Assembly (NCBI RefSeq): GCF_024171945.1
Contig: NZ_JAMTCR010000002.1
Coordinates: forward strand, 2,170,001-2,234,000
DNA: 64,000 bases
Source of the DNA: Actinokineospora globicatena
Lineage (GTDB): Bacteria; Actinomycetota; Actinomycetes; Mycobacteriales; Pseudonocardiaceae
Direction: 5' to 3'
Shown here: piece by piece, positions 61,601 to 64,000 of the stretch
Layout of the letters: each line of letters begins with the position of its first letter
How positions within the stretch are numbered: the stretch's first letter is position 1
Position numbers and translations under genes: made by a program
The notes under the pieces: generated by a model
Database searches by the model: none
Told to the model about the DNA's origin: nothing
What the model saw: the letters and a program-made list of their open reading frames with translations, nothing else

Positions 61601-64000
61601 ACGGTCATGCCTCAGCCCAGCACCTTTATCGAGTTCAGCGTTCAAGGCGGACTTGCCTTCGACGGCCGGTGCAAGGCGTTCGCGGAGGGCGCGGACGGAA
61701 CTGGGTGGGGGGAGGGCGTCGGCGTTCTTCTGCTGACCCGCCTGTCTAACGCTATCGCCAAGGGGTACCGGGTCTTGGCGGTCGTGCGCGGTAGCGCTGT
61801 CAACCAGGATGGTGCCTCCAACGGGCTGACCGCTCCTAACGGCCCGGCTCAGCAGAGGGTCATCCGGGCAGCACTAGAGGACGCGCGGCTCCAGCCGTTG
61901 GACATCGACGTCGTCGAGGCCCATGGCACCGGCACCACACTCGGCGACCCGATCGAAGCGGAAGCGTTGCTCTCCACCTACGGCCGCGACCGGCAGGCTC
62001 CCCTGTGGCTCGGCTCGGTCAAGTCCAACATCGGCCACACGCAGGCAGCAGCCGGGGTGGCCGGGGTCATCAAGATGGTCATGGCGTTGCGGCACCGCGA
62101 GCTGCCCAAGACCCTGCACGCCACCCGGCCCACATCTCACGTGAACTGGTCGGCGGGCTCGGTAGCGCTACTCACTGAGAACCAGCCCTGGCCGTCAGAG
62201 GGCCTTCGCCGCGCGGCAGTGTCATCGTTCGGTCTTAGCGGCACCAACGCGCACACGATCATCGAGGAATACCCGCTAGAGGAACGGGACAGCACACGGT
62301 CCGAGGATGGCGACCTCCCGTGGCTGCTATCCGCGCGCAGTTCCGCAGCACTACGCGACTTGGCCGTGCGACTCGGCCAGGTCGACGCTGACCCGGTCGA
62401 TGTAGCGACAACGCTGGCCAGCGCCCGGGCGGTCCTAGAGCACCGCGCGGTGATCGTGGGCGACTACGCGGCAGGGTTGAAGGCGCTGGCCGCAGGTGAG
62501 GAATCGCCGCACCTGCTCCAAGGCGTCGTGCGGACGCCGGTCCCGGCCGTAGAGCCGTTGCCGGATGACTTGCTGGCGCTTGCCCGAGCTTACGTCGAAG
62601 GTGTCGACATTGATTGGCCCGCGAAGGCTGGCGACTGGGGCGGGAACATCATTGACCTCCCCACCTACCCGTTCGACCGCGCTCGGTACTGGCCGGACAC
62701 CGCTAAGCCTGTCTTCGCCGTCGACCCGGGGGAGCAGATCTTCTGGACGGCGGTAGAGCAAGAGGACGCTGCGGCGATCGCCGACACCCTCAGGGTTGAC
62801 GTCGACACGCTCGCCGACCTCCTGCCCGCCCTGTCAGCCTGGCGCAAGACCCGACGCGATGAGTCCACTGTTGACTCTTGGCTCTACCGCGTCACCTGGC
62901 GCCCGATAGAGCTACCTGCCGCCAAGCCGACGGGTCGCTGGCTCCTCGTTACCGCTGACGACTGCCCCGCGGACCTTCGCGACCTCCTCCCAGACCTGAC
63001 CGTGGCGAACCTGTCCGCAGGGCTCCCCGCAGGCGACTGGGACGGCATCCTCTCGTTGCTCCCAGCCCGGGACACCATCACGCTGCTGACCACGGTCGAC
63101 GCGCCGATCTGGGCGCTCACCAGGGGCGCCGTGAGCACCGGCCGGGCCGACGCGCCACCCGACCCCGACCAGGCGCTCCTCTGGGGCCTGGGCCGGGTCG
63201 CCGCCTTGGAGCACCCGGCCCGCTGGGGTGGCTTGATCGACCTCCCCACCGCACTGGACGACCGGGCGCGCACCCGGCTCCTAGCCGTCCTCGCGCAGCC
63301 CGGCGAGGACCAGGTCGCCATCCGGCCGTCAGGGGTGTTCGCGCGACGACTCACCCGCGCTACCAACACTCACCGCCCAACGGCAGCCCCCGCAGGCCAG
63401 ATCCTCATCACGGGCGGCACCGGCGCGCTCGGCGGGGCAGCGGCGCGGTGGTTGGCCGACCGTGGCGTGACCGAGCTGCTGCTGGTCAACCGTTCCGGCG
63501 CGCCGAGCCGCGACCTCGTCGACGACCTGGCCAGCCGGGGCGCCACCGCGAAGGTCGTCGCGTGCGATGTGGCCGACCGGGACGCGCTCGCGGCGCTGCT
63601 GGCCGAGCACCAGGTCACCGGCGTGATCCACGCGGCGGGTGTGGCGAGCACCGTCCCGCTGGAATTCACCTCGCCTGACGAGTTCGACGACGCCCTGAGC
63701 GCCAAGGTCCTCGGTGCGCATCACCTCGACGAACTCGTCCCCGATGCGGAGTTGTTCGTCCTCTTCTCGTCAATCGCCGGTGTCTGGGGTAGTGGCGGAC
63801 AAGCCTCTTACTCTGCTGCGAACGCTTACCTAGACGCGTTGGCTGAGCGTCGTCGAGCACAAGGCAAGGCTGGCGCCGCACTCGCGTGGGGACCATGGGC
63901 AGGCGCGGGTATGGCCGAACGCGCTCATGACTACCTGCGCAAGCGCGGCATCAACCCGCTACGACCCGACCTCGCTGTCACCGCGTTGGCGTTGACCGAG
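52613..64000 (+). CDS. Modular type I polyketide synthase, modules L-N (3' end outside window)
   Basis: Fifth subunit, 3796 codons visible, no stop before the window edge. Start ATG 52613 overlaps the gene 4 stop (TGATG), implying translational coupling, and is followed by a docking coil ([17 protein letters not shown]). Approximate domains: docking 1-31; KS 32-455, AT 552-900, KR to 1275, ACP 1360-1433; KS 1463-1885, AT 1964-2286, KR to 2645, ACP 2703-2785; KS 2805-3222, linker without AT 3223-3360, KR to about 3790. Eight in-frame TTA codons (53429, 53483, 54881, 56387, 57725, 58097, 58799, 59921) are the densest set in the window and point to bldA-type control or different codon ancestry. 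Odd: the third module has no AT, and the first ACP has a degenerate motif. The remaining part should at least supply an ACP. Confidence 0.96.
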   Translation, partial: MTSSGSTEAKLRDYLKRVTTDLTQTRQRLNQVEREPIAIVGMACRYPGGVDSPDALWALVRDGVDAIGGFPDDRGWDLTPFEQATVAFTREGGFLDGVADFDPSLFGISPNEALGMDPQQRLVLETSWEAIERAGVDPLSLRGSRTGVFTGVMYHEYSARPLDIPPGVEGFLGTGSAGSVVSGRVAYALGLEGPAVSVDTACSSSLVAMHLAAQALRNGECSLALAGGVSVMVTPNTFVDFGMSGGLASDGRCKSFSDSADGAGWAEGVGVLLLARLSDAERDGLPVLAVLRGSAVNSDGASSGLTVPNGPSQQRVIRAALANARLNTSDIDAVEAHGTGTSLGDPIEAQALLATYGQDRDEPLWLGSLKSNIGHAQSAAGVAGVIKMVMALRHDLLPRTLHAETATSHVDWSAGNVHLLTEPRPWPRTEDPRRAGISSFGVSGTNAHVIIEEYRAEVATRPQGTAPVVLPWVISGKTAEALRGQAARLLDHAQTAQPVDIARSLVESRAVLDHRAVVLGGSAEEFASGLTGLAEGREVPGVVVRTGDIGQGGVVFVFPGQGSQWSGMVTSLLATEPVFAARISECAAALAPHVDWSLEDVLRGDDDLARVDVVQPVLWAVMVSLAELWRSAGVVPAAVVGHSQGEIAAAVVAGGLSLEDGARVVALRSRAIAAGLSGGGMVSLALPEADTAELVGRWSGISVAAVNGPTSTVVSGDAVALDELVAHCESADIRARRVPVDYASHSPHVDSLRDRLLADLAGIRPRTGSIPFHSAVTAARLDTGALDAAYWFTNLREPVRFEAAVRGLLESGRSLFIEVSPHPVLTYGLNETVADTGTSAAVLATLRRTEGDTRRWLTALAEAHVHGVAVDWSTLTEPWGGARVELPTYAFQRKRYWLNTLHTTTVPAADSWRYELAWRPVTLTGSAPSAPWAVVTRGENPLAVRIAAHLGATVVDIDAVDTLALSRPGGVLSLLALEEDATAEHPAVPQGFADTIRLIHFMHAAKLQVPLWCATVDVVAHPVQALVTGLGRVAAHEYPWWGGLVELPADVDERVLDGLRTALGQRDEDQLRIGPDGVSAARLRRAEPPATRGRWSPSGTALITGGTGALGTHLARMLARGGAEHLLLLSRRGPAAPGAADLVAELEGLGARVTVLACDPADRDALAAVLAEHPPTSVFHAAGVVDSSILDSLTLDRVETALRAKVATAVNLHELTTDLDAFVLFSSLAGVFGAAGEGNYGPGNAFLDAFAHHRRSLGLPATSIAWGSWDGAGMAEGAIGDAMTRHGVPRMAPDLALEALRAAIDNNDTAIAIADIRWETFGWFFTATRPSHLLDDLTGADDALEPDEDQPLADRLARVSAAERNRTLLALVREQVSLVLGYDSGNAVEPNRAFGDLGLASAGAVELRNRITLATGLRVPATLVFDHPTPAALARFLSSEITAAPVVVQAAPAPSAGAVGDADDPIVIVGMSCRFPGGVRSPEDLWELVVNGVDAMTPFPDDRGWDLAALYHPDPDNPGTTYAREGGFVDDATAFDSGLFGISPREAFAMDPQQRLLLEATWELFERAGIDPFSLRGSRTAVYAGTGGQDYMSFLTASGSEGYLATGGSPSVVSGRVAYTFGLEGPALTVDTACSSSLVALHLAVHALERGECDLAVVGGVTVLSGPGIFTEFSRQRGMSTTSRCRSFAASADGAGWGEGVGVLLVERLSDARRNGHDVLAVVRGTAINSDGASNGLTAPNGPAQQRVIRAALDSAALTPADVDAVEAHGTGTALGDPIEAQALLSIYGQNRDEPLWLGSVKSNIGHTQAAAGVAGVIKAVMALRHGVLPATLHVDAPTPHVDWTAGAVSLLTDQRPWPAVTRPRRMAVSSFGISGTNAHTILEQAPLPDPLTPASPAPELPLPLLYSGNTADALERQVDAVSLVDAAEADVAWSLAATRADLGHRAVVVGGKRVQDVVAHGELALLFTGQGSQRVGMGAELYAAFPVFAEAFDAVAARVDLERPLREAVGDEDVNQTVYTQAGLFALQVALFRLVESWGVVPDVLVGHSIGELAAAHVAGVLSLDDACALVSARGRLMQALPEGGAMLAVEATEAELELGAGVDLAAVNGPRSVVVSGDAAAVGEHAARWSEEGRRVKRLTVSHAFHSHRMEPMLEEFARVANGLTYRAPEIPIVTTAPGAVDGADYWVRQVREPVRFADAVASLTGVTTALELGPDGVLSALAQHIVAVPTLRPGQDEPTTLVSALARLHTRGVRVDWQAYLRPWGARRVSLPTYPFARDRYWPDPAPEPWFYRVEWQELSTAPTRLSGRWHVSGSDEIASTLQQAGATLATDDADDLDGVVAFVSSAADVLAALRFDAPVWCVTLSGVSVSDEPLEPRSAAAWGVGRVAALEDPARWGGLIDITDPADPGLIAALRSGEDQVAVRSGRAYGRRLRRAERPAASTAALSTAVLAGTVQEGTVLVTGGTGALGGHVARWLRGRGAAEVVLVSRRGLDAPGAAELAEEVGAQVVACDLTDRAAVVELVRRFKVSAVVHAAGVLDDGLLAGLTPERLSAVEAAKSGSAELLDELIPADAVFVAFTSLAGVLGSPGQGAYAAANAYVDALVERRRLRGSPALSLAWGAWAGEGMAAAVADRLVRTGMRPMAVPRAVKALSDAWGQQGSLVIADIDWDLLGPGFTSARPSPLLSDLVHKAPNQPQQQPPSRVRGDLAAVVIELAASVLGHADTSAIEAGRPFRDLGFDSLTALELRNLLSTELGVPLPAGLVFDHPTPAELAKHLADLAGGANTVEIVDRPTERGVVEPIAIVGMSCRFPGGVDSPEALWSLVRDGGDAMVDFPTDRGWDLDALGGSAARVGGFLNDIAGFDAGLFGISPREALAMDPQQRLLLEASWEVFERAGINPLSVRDSDIGVFAGTNGQDYATLLLGSDAAVEGHLGTGNTASVLSGRISYAFGLRGPAITVDTACSSSLVAMHLAARALRDGECSMALAGGITVMPQPSTFIEFSVQGGLAFDGRCKAFAEGADGTGWGEGVGVLLLTRLSNAIAKGYRVLAVVRGSAVNQDGASNGLTAPNGPAQQRVIRAALEDARLQPLDIDVVEAHGTGTTLGDPIEAEALLSTYGRDRQAPLWLGSVKSNIGHTQAAAGVAGVIKMVMALRHRELPKTLHATRPTSHVNWSAGSVALLTENQPWPSEGLRRAAVSSFGLSGTNAHTIIEEYPLEERDSTRSEDGDLPWLLSARSSAALRDLAVRLGQVDADPVDVATTLASARAVLEHRAVIVGDYAAGLKALAAGEESPHLLQGVVRTPVPAVEPLPDDLLALARAYVEGVDIDWPAKAGDWGGNIIDLPTYPFDRARYWPDTAKPVFAVDPGEQIFWTAVEQEDAAAIADTLRVDVDTLADLLPALSAWRKTRRDESTVDSWLYRVTWRPIELPAAKPTGRWLLVTADDCPADLRDLLPDLTVANLSAGLPAGDWDGILSLLPARDTITLLTTVDAPIWALTRGAVSTGRADAPPDPDQALLWGLGRVAALEHPARWGGLIDLPTALDDRARTRLLAVLAQPGEDQVAIRPSGVFARRLTRATNTHRPTAAPAGQILITGGTGALGGAAARWLADRGVTELLLVNRSGAPSRDLVDDLASRGATAKVVACDVADRDALAALLAEHQVTGVIHAAGVASTVPLEFTSPDEFDDALSAKVLGAHHLDELVPDAELFVLFSSIAGVWGSGGQASYSAANAYLDALAERRRAQGKAGAALAWGPWAGAGMAERAHDYLRKRGINPLRPDLAVTALALTE
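52706..56915 (+). other. Module L: KS-AT(methylmalonyl)-KR(B-type variant)-ACP(degenerate)
   Basis: Should add methylmalonyl and leave a hydroxyl. KS 52706-53975 has Cys 53216, HGTGT and NIGHA, but GISPREA reads GISPNEA and the Asn-Gly in [10 protein letters not shown] is [12 protein letters not shown] 54266-55310 has [10 protein letters not shown] (Ser 54539) and YASHS 54836-54850. KR 55910-56430 has GGTGALG and NYGPGN (Tyr 56330, Pro two residues later, a B2 feature), but VDS replaces LDD, so its stereochemical class is uncertain. The ACP reads [12 protein letters not shown] around Ser 56813, instead of [12 protein letters not shown]. Confidence 0.88.
56690..56915 (+). other. Atypical ACP of module L (LGLASAG)
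   Basis: The fold is recognisable: [11 protein letters not shown] at the start, VELRNRI and VFDHPTP after the active site. Ser 56813 (residue 1401) is kept, but Phe-Asp before it and Leu-Thr after it are Leu-Ala and Ala-Gly. The Asp is nearly invariant in carrier proteins and helps phosphopantetheinyl transferase recognition, so loading may be weak. It could also still work, since the Ser is present. Confidence 0.8.
56999..60970 (+). other. Module M: KS-AT(malonyl)-KR(B1)-ACP
   Basis: Adds malonyl and leaves a hydroxyl. KS 56999-58265 has Cys 57512, HGTGT and NIGHT; the segment before the AT-docking loop reads [20 protein letters not shown], where other KSs here have a DGRCK sequence. AT 58502-59470 has GHSIGE (Ser 58760) and HAFHS 59045-59059, without the AT-rich stretch. 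KR 59996-60540 has [10 protein letters not shown] and GSPGQGAY (Tyr 60404), so B1. ACP Ser is 60848 in GFDSL. Confidence 0.92.
61025..64000 (+). other. Module N: KS-KR with no AT (continues past window)
   Basis: KS 61025-62275 is complete (Cys 61517 in TACSSS, His 61922 in HGTGT, His 62036 in NIGHT). The usual KS-AT linker follows ([17 protein letters not shown]... to HRAVIVG), then directly the post-AT linker ([13 protein letters not shown]... [12 protein letters not shown]). Only about 125 residues separate KS end and the LPTYPF motif, against about 400 in the other modules; no GQGSQ, GHSxGE, HAFHS or YASHS exists in any frame there. A dimerisation element (62730-62880) and an A1-type KR (63398-63930; Trp in [11 protein letters not shown], Tyr 63809) follow. 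The frame is intact throughout. Its extender must come in trans, or the module does not extend. Confidence 0.92.

Noticed and set aside
119-63896. Numerous long reverse-strand and other-frame open frames
   Set aside because: They are shadows of GC-rich PKS coding sequence, overlap it fully, and show Arg/Ala/Pro-rich products with no domain motifs.
61025-64000. Module N AT lost by frameshift, or hidden in another frame
   Set aside because: Only about 380 bp lie between KS end and the LPTYPF motif, too short for any AT, and the frame is open throughout with both linkers intact.
3-64000. CRISPR arrays, rRNA/tRNA genes, insertion sequences with transposase, loading module, thioesterase
   Set aside because: I looked for spacer-repeat patterns, transposase motifs, starter domains and a terminal GxSxG thioesterase after any ACP and saw none within the window. 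I could not run covariance models for small RNAs.

Overview
The window is 64 kb of very GC-rich DNA. It is filled almost completely by five co-directional (+ strand) giant genes for a cis-AT modular type I polyketide synthase. Codon use, the class 1 coiled-coil docking ends, and the ketosynthase (KS), acyltransferase (AT) and ketoreductase (KR) motifs point to an actinomycete. A Pseudonocardiales-type host (Amycolatopsis, Saccharothrix or Lentzea relatives) is my guess only. Both window edges cut genes: the first lacks its 5' end (the window opens inside a KS) and the last lacks its 3' end (the window closes after a KR). No loading module, thioesterase, tailoring, resistance or regulatory gene is visible, so this is the interior of a larger cluster.

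Layout. Gene 1 (3-18074) has modules A-D. Gene 2 (18324-32957) has modules E-G. Gene 3 (33011-42088) has modules H-I. Gene 4 (42576-52613) has modules J-K. Gene 5 (52613-64000, open) has modules L-N. Letters are local labels. Domains after each KS are: A AT(malonyl)-DH-ER-KR-ACP; B, C, D AT(malonyl)-KR-ACP; E AT(methylmalonyl)-KR-ACP; F AT(malonyl)-KR-ACP; G AT(methylmalonyl)-DH-ER-KR-ACP; H AT(malonyl)-KR-ACP; I AT(methylmalonyl)-KR-ACP; J AT(malonyl)-DH-KR-ACP; K AT(methylmalonyl)-DH-KR-ACP; L AT(methylmalonyl)-KR-ACP; M AT(malonyl)-KR-ACP; N no AT, then KR, then the window edge.

How the genes work together. If gene order equals assembly order, the chain is extended by 14 modules. The result would be a polyol with a saturated unit, six hydroxylated positions (five of them from malonyl or methylmalonyl modules B-F plus module H and I), a methyl-branched conjugated diene from J-K, and further hydroxylated units from L onwards. 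This fits a large polyhydroxyl macrolide or linear polyol; I do not recognise the product. The proteins are handed on through C-terminal (...DxELG) and N-terminal (...YLKRVTxDL...) docking ends. Genes 4 and 5 overlap, genes 2 and 3 are 53 bp apart, genes 1 and 2 are separated by 249 bp with a possible promoter, and genes 3 and 4 by 487 bp.

Most unusual points: (1) module N has a complete KS and a KR but its AT is cleanly missing, in frame; (2) six malonyl-AT domains share a near-identical AT-rich stretch of about 90 bp just before the HAFHS motif; (3) the gene 3/gene 4 gap looks like an insertion into a formerly overlapping ATGA junction, with an imperfect copy of the start region and a 145-bp inverted-repeat element; (4) gene 1 carries a roughly 180-residue repetitive Gly-rich linker between modules C and D; (5) two ACPs have altered phosphopantetheine-site motifs; (6) in-frame TTA codons cluster in genes 4 and 5.
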